Below are positions 43,414-51,201 of a stretch of 64,000 nt of DNA, in pieces. Location: positions 45,891 through 109,890 of the forward strand of contig NZ_JBHFNQ010000065.1 of NCBI RefSeq assembly GCF_041929345.1, written 5' to 3'. This stretch comes from Floridanema aerugineum. GTDB taxonomy: Bacteria; Cyanobacteriota; Cyanobacteriia; Cyanobacteriales; Aerosakkonemataceae. Under the pieces are notes generated by a model. That model made no database searches, was not told where the DNA came from, and saw only the letters and a program-made list of their open reading frames with translations. Both the position numbers and the translations under genes were made by a program. Positions within the stretch are counted from its first letter, which is position 1; the number at the start of each line of letters is the position of its first letter.

Positions 43414-44265
43414 ATGAGCTTGGATTCCATAAAAACTGCCCCAGAAAATGGGGAGTCCTTGAAATTAAGTTGGCCGAGTGTGGTGTTTTTTGGTGTGATT
43501 CATGCGATCGCTCTTTCCGCGCCTTGGTTTTTCTCTTGGTCTGCATTAGGAGTAACAATATTTCTCCACTGGTTATTTGGCAGCATCGGGATTTGCTTAG
43601 GGTATCACCGCTTACTAACTCACCGCAGTTTGCAAGTGCCTAAGCCTGTAGAATATGCGATCGCACTCCTGGGCGCACTCGCATTACAAGGCGGGCCGAT
43701 CTTTTGGGTAGCCGGACATCGGCAGCACCACCTCCACACCGAAGATGTGGACAAAGACCCTTACTCTGCACGTCGGGGTTTCTGGTGGAGCCACATGCTC
43801 TGGATATTTTACCCCCGTCAAGAATTTTTTGCTTATGAAAAATATAAACAGTACGCACCTGATTTAGTGCGAGATCCTTTTTACCGCTGGTTAAATAATA
43901 ATTTTCTACTACTTCAGATTCCCGTAGGGATTCTGCTATATATTCTAGGCGGTTGGCCCTTTGTCATTTACGGAGTATTTGTCCGCGCCGTCGTACTCTG
44001 GCATAGTACTTGGTTAATCAACTCTGCTACCCACATGGCAGGGTATCGCACATTTGAATCTAACGATAACTCAGGAAACCTGTGGTGGGCAGCCATCCTT
44101 ACTTATGGCGAAGGTTGGCACAACAACCACCACGCCTACCCCAACGTCGCCAAAGCTGGATGGAAATGGTGGGAACTTGATATGACTTGGTGGGCAATTC
44201 AAGTTTTGCAACTGCTAGGAATAGCCCGAAAAGTGATTATGCCACCGGAAACCGCTACAGAGTAA
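43414..44265 (+). CDS. Acyl-lipid/acyl-CoA desaturase (DesC-like delta-9 type)
   Basis: 283 residues, membrane-bound. The three histidine boxes of the di-iron site are present: HRLLTHRS, HRQHH and HNNHH, with about four hydrophobic helices between (FFGVIHAIALSAPWFF, LLLQIPVGILLYIL). The sequence between boxes (LGALALQGGPIFWVAGH) fits the stearoyl/DesC group that inserts the first double bond at carbon 9, but the box-II flank differs from the common DesC1 sequence, so it may be a second isozyme. It is divergent from the TetR-fusion gene, its probable regulator. Ends just before a 9-bp tandem repeat. Confidence 0.88.
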   Translation: MSLDSIKTAPENGESLKLSWPSVVFFGVIHAIALSAPWFFSWSALGVTIFLHWLFGSIGICLGYHRLLTHRSLQVPKPVEYAIALLGALALQGGPIFWVAGHRQHHLHTEDVDKDPYSARRGFWWSHMLWIFYPRQEFFAYEKYKQYAPDLVRDPFYRWLNNNFLLLQIPVGILLYILGGWPFVIYGVFVRAVVLWHSTWLINSATHMAGYRTFESNDNSGNLWWAAILTYGEGWHNNHHAYPNVAKAGWKWWELDMTWWAIQVLQLLGIARKVIMPPETATE

Positions 44266-44271
44266 CAAGGG

Positions 44272-44352
44272 GACTCTTGAGACTCTTGGGACTCTTGGGA
44301 CTCTTGGGACTCTTGAGACTCTTGAGACTCTTGGGACTCTTGAGACTCTTGG
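44272..44352. repeat. Nine-unit 9-bp tandem repeat (GACTCTTGR)
   Basis: Nine consecutive copies of GACTCTTGG or GACTCTTGA follow 6 bp after the desaturase stop. The frame through it gives an artificial Leu-Gly-Leu-Arg string. The remaining 44353-44574 holds short AGCTCCAGGATCTCCAGG repeats and the rbp leader; no gene. Confidence 0.92.
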
Positions 44353-44574
44353 GACAAGGAGAAAAATTTATTTCTTCTCGGCTCCAGGAGCTCCAGGATC
44401 TCCAGGAGCCCCTCTGCCTAGAGCTATTTTTAAGTTCTGTTTAAGTTCAGTAATTTCTCTAGTACTGTGCTACTGTATATGAAAGGATTATTTTCGGTGG
44501 TCAATCGTTTTATGTCTATAAGCGTTTCTCCGAATCTAAGTCTCTTCAATGTTTGATTCTGGAGAATCTAGGTT

Positions 44575-44901
44575 ATGTCAATTTATGTCGGCAATCTATC
44601 CTACCAAGTTACACAGGATGATCTGACTCACGTATTTGCAGAATACGGCACAGTTAAGCGTGTTCAGTTGCCAACAGACCGGGAAACAGGTCGCTTACGC
44701 GGATTTGGCTTTATCGAAATGGAAACCGAAGCAGAAGAAACAGCTGCGATCGAAGCCCTAGATGGAGCCGAATGGATGGGTCGTGACCTGAAAGTTAACA
44801 AAGCAAGACCTCGTGAAGAACGCGGTAATGGCGGCGGTAATAGAAGTGGTGGCGGCGGCGGTTGGGGAAACAATCGCGGTGGTGGTAATCGCCGTTTCTA
44901 A
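44575..44901 (+). CDS. RRM-type RNA-binding protein (Rbp, glycine-rich)
   Basis: 108 residues. A single RRM with RNP2 IYVGNLSY (residues 3-10) and RNP1 RGFGFIEM (about 43-50), followed by a Gly/Asn/Arg-rich tail (GNGGGNRSGGGGGWG). These cyanobacterial Rbp proteins are cold-inducible in several species and are thought to act as RNA chaperones; some guide mRNAs to thylakoids. GGAG lies 11 nt upstream. It is followed by rpsU, a known conserved neighbour, with a hairpin between. Confidence 0.94.
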   Translation: MSIYVGNLSYQVTQDDLTHVFAEYGTVKRVQLPTDRETGRLRGFGFIEMETEAEETAAIEALDGAEWMGRDLKVNKARPREERGNGGGNRSGGGGGWGNNRGGGNRRF

Positions 44902-44931
44902 GCCCTGCACTGAAGATTAAAATTTTCTAAT

Positions 44932-44963
44932 CTTGAGGGTAGGTGCTTTTACCTACCCTCAAG
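44932..44963 (+). promoter_or_regulatory. Intercistronic hairpin between rbp and rpsU
   Basis: Perfect 13-bp stem CTTGAGGGTAGGT / ACCTACCCTCAAG with loop GCTTTT, and no T run after it. Likely attenuation or RNA-processing element that sets the rbp to rpsU ratio. A smaller imperfect pair GATTA..TAATC is just upstream (44915-44932). Confidence 0.8.
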
Positions 44964-45007
44964 CGTATGTTTGCGAGTTTGCCCAATTAGTCAAAAAGGA
45001 AGATCGG

Positions 45008-45196
45008 ATGGCTCAAGTAATTATTGGTGAAAATGAAGGGATTGAGTCAGGATTGCGTCGATTCAAGCGCAAAGTTTCTCAAGCAGGGATTTTTCCTGAT
45101 ATGAAAAAGAATCGTCACTTTGAAACACCCCTAGAGAAACGCAAGCGCAAAGCAATTGCTAATAGTAAGCAGGGAAAAAGGCGTTCCCGTCGTTAA
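45008..45196 (+). CDS. rpsU: 30S ribosomal protein bS21
   Basis: 62 residues from the ATG at 45008 (MAQVIIGENEG), preceded by AAAGGAAG. Basic C-terminus (KRKAIANSKQGKRRSRR), with GLRRFKRKVSQAG typical of bS21. Cyanobacterial rpsU often lies behind rbp, forming a cold-linked unit. An in-frame ATG at 44933 would add 25 atypical residues and was rejected. It converges with the glucokinase gene, whose stop is 4 nt away. Confidence 0.95.
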   Translation: MAQVIIGENEGIESGLRRFKRKVSQAGIFPDMKKNRHFETPLEKRKRKAIANSKQGKRRSRR

Positions 45197-45200
45197 TTTC

Positions 45201-45914
45201 TTAGGCTGATTCCCGCCAAAGGGCGATTCCGCCTAAGATGCCAGAAATATTGGGAACAATTTTCACGTTTGGTGGGAGTTCAAAGGTAATTTTATCGGTG
45301 TTGCCACCACCAATATAAAGGTAGTCGTAATTAAAAGCGTGTTCCAAGGAAGCGATCGCTTTTTCTAAACGACTATTCCATTTTTTCTTACCAATTACAT
45401 CTAAAGCAGCACGACCTAATTGTTCTTCGTAAGTTTCACCTTTGCGAAAACAATGGTGTCCGAGTTCCAAATTTGGTAATAGTTTGCCATCTAAAAACAA
45501 AGCGGAACCAAAACCTGTACCTAAAGTAATTACTAATTCTACTCCTTGACCAGAAATTGCCCCCAAACCTTGAATATCTGCATCGTTAGCTACGCGCACA
45601 GGTTTTGCCAATTTCTCAGATAAGGTAGTACCTAAGTCAAAATTAATCCAAGCTGGGTCAAGGTTAACAGCAGTACCTATCACGCCTTTTCGCACCACTC
45701 CGGGAAATCCTACTGATACGCGAGCGAAATTACCTTTACTAGCAGCTAATTGTGCGATCGCATCAATTACCATATCAGGTTTTGCAGGTTGCGGTGTCTC
45801 CACGCGGTAGCGTTCAGTCATTGGTGTACCATCCGCATTCAACACCATCCCTTTAATCCCACTACCACCAATATCTATTGATAATGTAGTAACACTTCCG
45901 TTTTGTTCGCTCAT
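45201..45914 (-). CDS. Polyphosphate glucokinase-like ROK family protein
   Basis: 237 residues. ASKHA nucleotide-binding fold: SIDIGGSGIKGMVLN at the N-terminus, VGFPGVVRKG, ANDADIQGLGA (catalytic Asp region) and TLGTGFGSALFLDG. The short length and the absence of the ROK zinc motif agree with the polyphosphate/ATP glucokinase (PpgK) subgroup, which phosphorylates glucose. The phosphate donor is an inference. A half copy of the nested element lies upstream of its start. Confidence 0.86.
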   Translation of the reverse strand: MSEQNGSVTTLSIDIGGSGIKGMVLNADGTPMTERYRVETPQPAKPDMVIDAIAQLAASKGNFARVSVGFPGVVRKGVIGTAVNLDPAWINFDLGTTLSEKLAKPVRVANDADIQGLGAISGQGVELVITLGTGFGSALFLDGKLLPNLELGHHCFRKGETYEEQLGRAALDVIGKKKWNSRLEKAIASLEHAFNYDYLYIGGGNTDKITFELPPNVKIVPNISGILGGIALWRESA

Positions 45915-45929
45915 ACTTCTTAAATTACG

Positions 45930-46019
45930 TATTAACTCAAGTTGCTAATTAGTACGTTGTTGCGCTTTAGCGCTCTCATCAAAAGTGGTAATAAGAACGA
46001 AGACAGCGCCACAACGTAC
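45930..46019. mobile_element. Nested MITE-like element, copy D (right end missing)
   Basis: Left outer repeat TTAACTCAAGTTGCTAATTAG (45931-45951) and inner hairpin GTACGTTGTTGCGCTTTAGCGCT..AGCGCCACAACGTAC (45952-46019). The right outer repeat is absent; the permease stop codon begins 5 bp later. Confidence 0.65.
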
Positions 46020-46023
46020 CTAC

Positions 46024-46950
46024 TTAATTTTGCGTTGTCAATGCTCCTGGTACACCGCTGAGAGTACGCTTGGGAGAACAGGTGATAATCATGATTAGCA
46101 AAGTCAAAATGTAAGGGGAAGCATTAAACAAGTAGTAATAACCTGTCACCCCTACTGATTGTAAAGCAGGACCGATCGCCTGCGATCCACCAAACAGCAA
46201 TGCCGCATACATACACTGTATCGGATTCCAACGGGCAAAAATCACTAAAGCCACTGCCATTAATCCTTGTCCGCTAGAAATCCTTTCTGTCCAACTACCA
46301 GGATAGTAGAGAGATAGGTAAGCGCCACCAATTCCAGCGAGAAAACTTCCTGCAATAATAGCTAACATTCTCACTTTATTTACAGAAATTCCCATTGCTT
46401 TAGCTGCTTCGGGACTATCCCCAACGGCGCGAATAAATAAACCCCAACGAGTTGAACGGAAAAACCATTGCATTGCGGGTGCGATCGCTAATCCTAAAAT
46501 AAACAAAGGACTAATTTGCAAAGCTGCTTTTACCGAAGGAATATCGCTCCAATTTCCTAATTCTAGAGCAGGTAATCTCGGTGCAACTGGTTGAATGAAA
46601 GGTTTACCAAAGAAAAAGGCAATTCCACTGCCAAAAATAATCATTGCAATGCCAACCGCCACATCATTTACTTTTGGTTGTTGCACCAACAAAGCATGAA
46701 TAAAACCCAAAAACATTCCCGCAACACCCGCCATTAAAACACCTAACCAAGGCGATCCGGTAAGGTAAGATGTAGCATAAGCACTCATTGCCCCTAACAA
46801 CAAAGTTCCCTCTAAACCAAGGTTAATTTTGCCGCTTTTTTCCGTTAAGCACTCACCCAAACTGACAAAAAGAAAGGGTGCGCTACCACGAATTGTTCCG
46901 GCGATAATTGCTAGGGGAACTCCCCACCATCCAATAGTTTCTGTTGCCAT
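46024..46950 (-). CDS. ABC transporter permease, nucleoside/BMP type (second)
   Basis: 308 residues, about eight to nine membrane helices. Hallmarks of the BMP-associated permease pair are FLFVSLGECLTEKSGKINLGLEGTLLLGAMSAY (periplasmic/cytosolic loop with a conserved NLGxEG) and GLFIRAVGDSPEAAKAMGISVNKVRM, the EAA-like ATPase-contact loop. It partners with the 361-residue permease just upstream in the operon. Substrates of this class are nucleosides, purines or related ureides. Confidence 0.9.
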   Translation of the reverse strand: MATETIGWWGVPLAIIAGTIRGSAPFLFVSLGECLTEKSGKINLGLEGTLLLGAMSAYATSYLTGSPWLGVLMAGVAGMFLGFIHALLVQQPKVNDVAVGIAMIIFGSGIAFFFGKPFIQPVAPRLPALELGNWSDIPSVKAALQISPLFILGLAIAPAMQWFFRSTRWGLFIRAVGDSPEAAKAMGISVNKVRMLAIIAGSFLAGIGGAYLSLYYPGSWTERISSGQGLMAVALVIFARWNPIQCMYAALLFGGSQAIGPALQSVGVTGYYYLFNASPYILTLLIMIITCSPKRTLSGVPGALTTQN

Positions 46951-47015
46951 ATTCCGATTTTAGATTTTAGATGAATGTATAACAAATCCCAGTCGTAGGG
47001 GTGATTCATGAATCG

Positions 47016-47053
47016 CTGGGGTAGGGGCAATTCATGAATTGCCCCTACCCCAG
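47016..47053. repeat. CTGGGGTAGGGGCAATTCA palindrome between permease genes
   Basis: A perfect 38-bp palindrome, preceded by a degenerate partner with the same core (46995-47014). It sits in the 112-bp gap between the two permease genes and could set differential expression. Confidence 0.85.
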
Positions 47054-47062
47054 TCCCCAAAA

Positions 47063-48148
47063 TTACACTTGAGTTGTCAGATTTGTGCTAGGTTGTTGCC
47101 GTAAACTTGGTTTAAAAAAGGGCAAGCGTCCGTAAAGTGATTCGCTGTATAAAATCACTAAAAATACCAGTCCCTGAAATACTAAAACTGTCGCATCTGG
47201 TAAGTTATGCGCCCTTTGCAAAATCCCACCACTAGCGAGAATTCCTCCTAGTAAAATTGAAACAAAAACGGCGGCTAAGGGGTTATGTCTAGCGATAAAT
47301 GCGACTAAAATCCCACTATAACCGTAATTGGCATTTAACGATTCATTAGCCCGACCATGCACGGCGGCGACTTCTGCCATTCCCGCTAAACCTGCACAAG
47401 AACCTGCTAAAAAACAGATAATTAATGTCAGTTTTCCTACAGGTAATCCGGCTATTTTTGCGGCGCGAATGTTACCGCCAACTGTGCGAACTGCAAAACC
47501 AAAGGTAGTGCGTTGAATTAAAAAGTAAGCGATTAAACAAGCAATGATTCCATAAATTAAGCCGTAATGAATGCGCGTTCCGGGAAAATTTCCCAACATA
47601 TTAACATCTAAAATTGGGTAAGTTGAAGGTTTATTTAAGCTGGTGGGATCGCGCATCAGTCCACCTACTAATTGATTGAGAATGGCGATCGCAATATAAT
47701 TCAACAACAAGCTACTAATGGTTTCATTAACGCCCCGATAATAGCGTAAAGCACCTACAGCCATAATCCATAAACCGCCAGCAATTATACTAGCGATCGC
47801 CATGAGGGATTGTACAGCGAAAGGGGGGAAAGTGGCGATCGCTAATCCCATTGCCACAGCTGCCAATCCCCCAATTACAATTGCCCCTTCATTCCCAATA
47901 ATTATTAATCCCAACTGAGCAGGTAAAGCCGTACAAAGGGAACTTAACATCAAAGGTGCGGCTCGAATTAGTGTATTTTGAAAAGAAAACCAACTGCCAA
48001 AAGCTGCTTTATAAATTGAGCCATAAACCTCAAATGGATTTGCTCCCACAGCTGCACAAAATATGCCAAATATGAACAAAGAAAAGATTAGTGCAGCCAA
48101 AGGAATACAAATCTTTTCTAATTTAAGAAGCCAATTTTGTAATAACAC
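47063..48148 (-). CDS. ABC transporter permease, nucleoside/BMP type (first)
   Basis: 361 residues, about ten membrane helices. It shows LIIIGNEGAIVIGGLAAVAMG, YYRGVNETISSLLLNYIAIAILNQLVGGLMRDP and FAVRTVGGNIRAAKIAGLPVGKL, the conserved cytosolic loop. This is the longer permease found immediately after the binding-protein gene in BMP operons. The binding-protein gene is 32 nt upstream and the second permease 112 nt downstream. The ATPase gene normally in such operons is missing here. Confidence 0.9.
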   Translation of the reverse strand: MLLQNWLLKLEKICIPLAALIFSLFIFGIFCAAVGANPFEVYGSIYKAAFGSWFSFQNTLIRAAPLMLSSLCTALPAQLGLIIIGNEGAIVIGGLAAVAMGLAIATFPPFAVQSLMAIASIIAGGLWIMAVGALRYYRGVNETISSLLLNYIAIAILNQLVGGLMRDPTSLNKPSTYPILDVNMLGNFPGTRIHYGLIYGIIACLIAYFLIQRTTFGFAVRTVGGNIRAAKIAGLPVGKLTLIICFLAGSCAGLAGMAEVAAVHGRANESLNANYGYSGILVAFIARHNPLAAVFVSILLGGILASGGILQRAHNLPDATVLVFQGLVFLVILYSESLYGRLPFFKPSLRQQPSTNLTTQV

Positions 48149-48180
48149 CCGCTACCCTCCCACTCAATTGGTAAATTTCT

Positions 48181-49392
48181 TTAACTGGTAATACTACCAA
48201 CTACACCATCTACTAACCAATTCATTCTTTCTAATTCCACATCCTGCTGTTTATACTCTTTCCCAGATGCCAAAATTACTTTACCAGTGTTATCTTTCAA
48301 TTCTCCTTTGTAGATTACCATACTGCCATCCATAAACTTAGCTTTTACTGCTTCGGCATCTTTTTTCGCTGCTTCACTCACAGCAGGGCCATAATTAGAT
48401 AATTTACAAAAACCATCTTTTAATCCACCCCGCATTAAATGAGGAACACCTCCATTCATCAAAGTTTTCCCTTCGCTAATCATTTGAGCATATTTACTAT
48501 AAACGCTCGTCCAATCCCATTCTGCACCTGTAAGATAGCCTTTAGGTGCTAATTTAGCCTGATTAGCATGATATCCAGAACAAAAAATTCCCCGCTTCTC
48601 GGCAGTTTCCATGATCACTTTCGGACTGTCTACATGGCAGGTAATTACATCTACACCTTGGTCAATCATACTATTAGTAGCTTCCGCTTCTTTAACAGGT
48701 AAAGACCAATCGCCAGTGAAAATAATTTGCGTCGTAATATTTGGTTTAATGCTCCTAGCACCTAAAGTAAAACTATTAACATTTCTGAGTAGCTGAGGAA
48801 TCGGTTTAGCAGCAACAAATCCTAGTTTTCCTGTTTTAGATGTGTGAGCAGCAATAATACCTGCTATATATTGAGCTTCATCAATATAACCAAAGTAGCT
48901 ACCAATATTTTTCGGATGTTTACCTTCTTCGTAAAGTCCGCCACAGTGGAAAAATTGGACTTCCGGGTATTCTTGAGCAACTTTAATAATATGCGGATCG
49001 AAGTAACCAAAAGAAGTAGGAAATAGGACGTTTACTCCATCCTGATTAATCATATTTCTCATGGTTTCTTGGACTGCTGTGGTTTCTGGCACATTCGCTT
49101 CTTCCACAGGTTTTACACCAGCTGCTTTAGCAACCCCTTCTTTTCCTTCAGCGTGTGCTTGATTGTAACCAAAATCATCTTTTGGGCCAACATAAATGAA
49201 CCCCATTGCTATTGGTTTAGCTGTGCTACCTGGAGAATTAGCACCTGTTGGACTAGGAGAATTTGCGGGAGTTTCTTTTGCCGTTGGTGTACATCCAGTC
49301 CACAGTTTTGATGTTACTCCGAAGGCAGTGGTTGCTAAAATTCCCCGAATAACTTTCCGCCGATTTAAGTACAATGAACGCTGATTGGTCAT
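48181..49392 (-). CDS. BMP family substrate-binding protein
   Basis: 403 residues. The N-terminus has RRKVIRGILATTAFGV, a twin-arginine-like signal, followed by TGC, a possible lipid site, and a Pro/Ser/Thr linker. The binding domain contains MGFIYVGPKDDFGYNQAHAEGKEGVAKA, VLFPTSFGYFDPHIIKVAQEYPEVQFFHCGG and GAEWDWTSVYSKYAQMI, characteristic of the BMP/Med/PnrA lipoproteins that bind purine nucleosides and related ring compounds. It is first gene of the uptake operon and divergent-facing neighbour of the allophanate-related gene. Confidence 0.9.
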   Translation of the reverse strand: MTNQRSLYLNRRKVIRGILATTAFGVTSKLWTGCTPTAKETPANSPSPTGANSPGSTAKPIAMGFIYVGPKDDFGYNQAHAEGKEGVAKAAGVKPVEEANVPETTAVQETMRNMINQDGVNVLFPTSFGYFDPHIIKVAQEYPEVQFFHCGGLYEEGKHPKNIGSYFGYIDEAQYIAGIIAAHTSKTGKLGFVAAKPIPQLLRNVNSFTLGARSIKPNITTQIIFTGDWSLPVKEAEATNSMIDQGVDVITCHVDSPKVIMETAEKRGIFCSGYHANQAKLAPKGYLTGAEWDWTSVYSKYAQMISEGKTLMNGGVPHLMRGGLKDGFCKLSNYGPAVSEAAKKDAEAVKAKFMDGSMVIYKGELKDNTGKVILASGKEYKQQDVELERMNWLVDGVVGSITS

Positions 49393-49516
49393 GCGATTTT
49401 ATATTTTAGATTTGAGAGCGGGCTAAGTGTAGATACTTTACAGTATTTGGCGTGCAAATAGATTGAACCACTGCACAAATAGGGGTTTTGTAATTAAGTA
49501 TACACTTTGGGGAGAA

Positions 49517-49912
49517 TTATGTTTTATTATGGCTAATATTGGCAATATAAGTTCGCCAATTCCCCCAATGAGTAATTTCACGCTTACCTTGGCAAATTAT
49601 TGGTTCTCCTAAAACTCCTAAGACTTCTTCGCCGTCGGTCAGACGTACTTTACCAATACACAAACCCGGTGGTTCTTGTAATAAAATTGTTGGGATTCCT
49701 ATGGTTGGGACTGCCCAAACTTCGATCGCGATCGCACTTCCCCCACTACTAACTCGAATCATAGCAGGATGGCGATCGTCAATTGACCAAAGTCTATAAT
49801 TCGGTTCTGTAAAAGCTTCTCTAACAAACGTAGCTCCTACCGCTAAGAGATTAGAATTTAGTTCTAAACCCCGCATTAATGTACCATTAACAGCTAGAAG
49901 TATATTGTCCAT
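49517..49912 (-). CDS. Allophanate-hydrolase C-terminal-domain-like protein
   Basis: 131 residues from the ATG at 49912 (MDNILLAVNG); the longer frame to 49999 overlaps the divergent gene and was rejected. The conserved path LAVNGTLMRGLELNSNLLAVGATFVREA, then YRLWSIDDRHPAMIRV, IAIEVWAVP and GKREITHWGNWRTYIA, matches the C-terminal domain of AtzF-type allophanate hydrolases, but no amidase domain is attached. In bona fide enzymes this domain handles the carboxylate half of the reaction. It is divergent from the cysteine hydrolase gene with only 6 bp between starts. Confidence 0.83.
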   Translation of the reverse strand: MDNILLAVNGTLMRGLELNSNLLAVGATFVREAFTEPNYRLWSIDDRHPAMIRVSSGGSAIAIEVWAVPTIGIPTILLQEPPGLCIGKVRLTDGEEVLGVLGEPIICQGKREITHWGNWRTYIANISHNKT

Positions 49913-49918
49913 AATTTT

Positions 49919-50605
49919 ATGATTTCTATTCCTGCACAACCTTATAATTATGAATTGCTGAATTTGCAGAATGTCGCGCTGGTGATTATTGATATGCAAC
50001 GCGATTTTTTGGAGCCGGGAGGCTTTGGAGCCGCTTTAGGAAATGATGTTAGCAGATTGCGATCGATTGTACCAGTCTTACAGCAATTATTAGAAACCTT
50101 CCGTCAACTTCACTTACCGATTATTTATACAATTGAAGGTCATAAATCAGACCTTTCCGATTGTCCAACCACCAAAATTAACCGAGGAAACAGTGAATTA
50201 AAAATCGGAGATATTGGCCCATTAGGAAGAATTTTAGTATTGGGTGAACCCGGAAATGCCATTATTCCAGAATTAGAACCATTACCCGGAGAAATTATCA
50301 TAAATAAACCCGGAAAAGGTGCTTTTTACAATACAAATTTACCAGAAAAATTGAGCGAACAAAACATCACTCATTTAATTTTTACTGGAGTCACCACAGA
50401 AGTTTGTGTACAAACAACTATGCGCGAAGCAAACGATCGCGGATTTGAATGTTTGTTAATTGAAGATGCTACAGAAAGTTACTTTCCCGAATTCAAACAA
50501 GCAACCATAGAAATGATTCGCTCCCAAGGAGGAATTGTTGGCTGGACAACAAAAGCCGAAAACCTTTTACAAGCTCTGCAAAATTTCAGTCTTAGTATCA
50601 AATAA
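49919..50605 (+). CDS. Isochorismatase-fold cysteine hydrolase (second BiuH-like)
   Basis: 228 residues. Catalytic Asp in ALVIIDMQRDFLEPGGFG, Lys in INKPGKGAFYNT and Cys in TGVTTEVCVQTTMREANDRGFECLL. It is similar to the enzyme at 39723-40412 but lacks some BiuH-specific segments (GHRNDLSDL is GHKSDLSDC here), so its amide substrate may differ, for example ureidoacrylate-like or biuret-like. The neighbouring allophanate-related gene and BMP transporter suggest use of a nitrogen-rich ring-breakdown product. The stop precedes a nested MITE copy. Confidence 0.86.
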   Translation: MISIPAQPYNYELLNLQNVALVIIDMQRDFLEPGGFGAALGNDVSRLRSIVPVLQQLLETFRQLHLPIIYTIEGHKSDLSDCPTTKINRGNSELKIGDIGPLGRILVLGEPGNAIIPELEPLPGEIIINKPGKGAFYNTNLPEKLSEQNITHLIFTGVTTEVCVQTTMREANDRGFECLLIEDATESYFPEFKQATIEMIRSQGGIVGWTTKAENLLQALQNFSLSIK

Positions 50606-50611
50606 TTGAGC

Positions 50612-50751
50612 TAATAACCCAAGTTGCTAGTTATAAGATTAGTCTGATTCTTTGTACGTTATTGGGCTTTAGCCCTATAATGCCACGTTTCCTAAGAGGG
50701 CTAAAGCCCAACAACGTACCTATATGTAAATAACTAGCAACTTGCGTTAAT
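50612..50751. mobile_element. Nested MITE-like element, copy C
   Basis: Outer repeats AACCCAAGTTGCTAGTTAT (50616-50634) and ATAACTAGCAACTTGCGTTA (50730-50749). The inner hairpin is GTACGTTATTGGGCTTTAGC.. (50654-50676) with GGGCTAAAGCCCAACAACG.. (50698-50719), unlike the inner part of copies A and B. It fills most of the gap before the rpmI promoter region. Confidence 0.8.
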
Positions 50752-50902
50752 CGGAAATAGGTAAAAATCTGAATATAAAAGCCTTTTGTCCTTCTTCCCT
50801 TCTGCCCTCTGCCCTCTGCCTTGGAGCCTTCAACTTGGCGGAATAGCCAAACCAGTGGTAAAATTGTAGATTGTGTCGATTAAGTAAAACTTTTATCAAC
50901 CC

Positions 50903-51100
50903 ATGCCAAAAGTAAAAACTCGCAGGTCTGCGGCAAAACGCTTCAGAACAACGGGAAGTGGCAAGATTGTCCGTCGTCGAGCTTTCAAAAACCACTTGTT
51001 ACAGCACAAGACTACCAAGCGCAAGCGCGATTTATCCAAGCTGACAATAGTAGACGAGCGTGATGAAGGTAACGTGCGTCTCATGTTGCCCTACTTGTAA
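50903..51100 (+). CDS. rpmI: 50S ribosomal protein bL35
   Basis: 65 residues, highly basic: MPKVKTRRSAAKRF, GSGKIVRRRAFKNHLLQHKTTKRKR. Typical length and start. It is followed by rplT after 101 bp as in most bacteria. infC is not upstream, so it begins its own unit, with an upstream region carrying the nested element. Confidence 0.97.
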   Translation: MPKVKTRRSAAKRFRTTGSGKIVRRRAFKNHLLQHKTTKRKRDLSKLTIVDERDEGNVRLMLPYL

Positions 51101-51103
51101 GTT

Positions 51104-51134
51104 GGTCATGGTTCATGGACTCATGACCATGAAC
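51104..51134 (+). promoter_or_regulatory. Two interlocking hairpins between rpmI and rplT
   Basis: GGTCATG (51104-51110) can pair with CATGACC (51122-51128), and GTTCATGG (51111-51118) with CCATGAAC (51127-51134). The stems overlap by two bases, so they are alternatives or form a pseudoknot-like fold. L20 is known to regulate its operon through leader RNA in other bacteria; a role here is inference. Confidence 0.55.
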
Positions 51135-51201
51135 TATTAATCCAACCGAATAGCAAATCTCATCCAAAAAATCAAGAACAAGTCACCATTAACAACTAAC
51201 C

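Noticed and set aside
44187..44444. Frame with a Leu-Gly-Leu-Arg repeat pattern
   Set aside because: It is a read-through of the 9-bp tandem repeat and overlaps the desaturase C-terminus in another frame.
44933..45007. N-terminal extension of bS21
   Set aside because: It would start inside the intercistronic hairpin and is not part of the bS21 family; the ATG at 45008 has a clear ribosome site.
49913..49999. N-terminal extension of the allophanate-related protein
   Set aside because: It overlaps the divergent hydrolase gene and has no family similarity.
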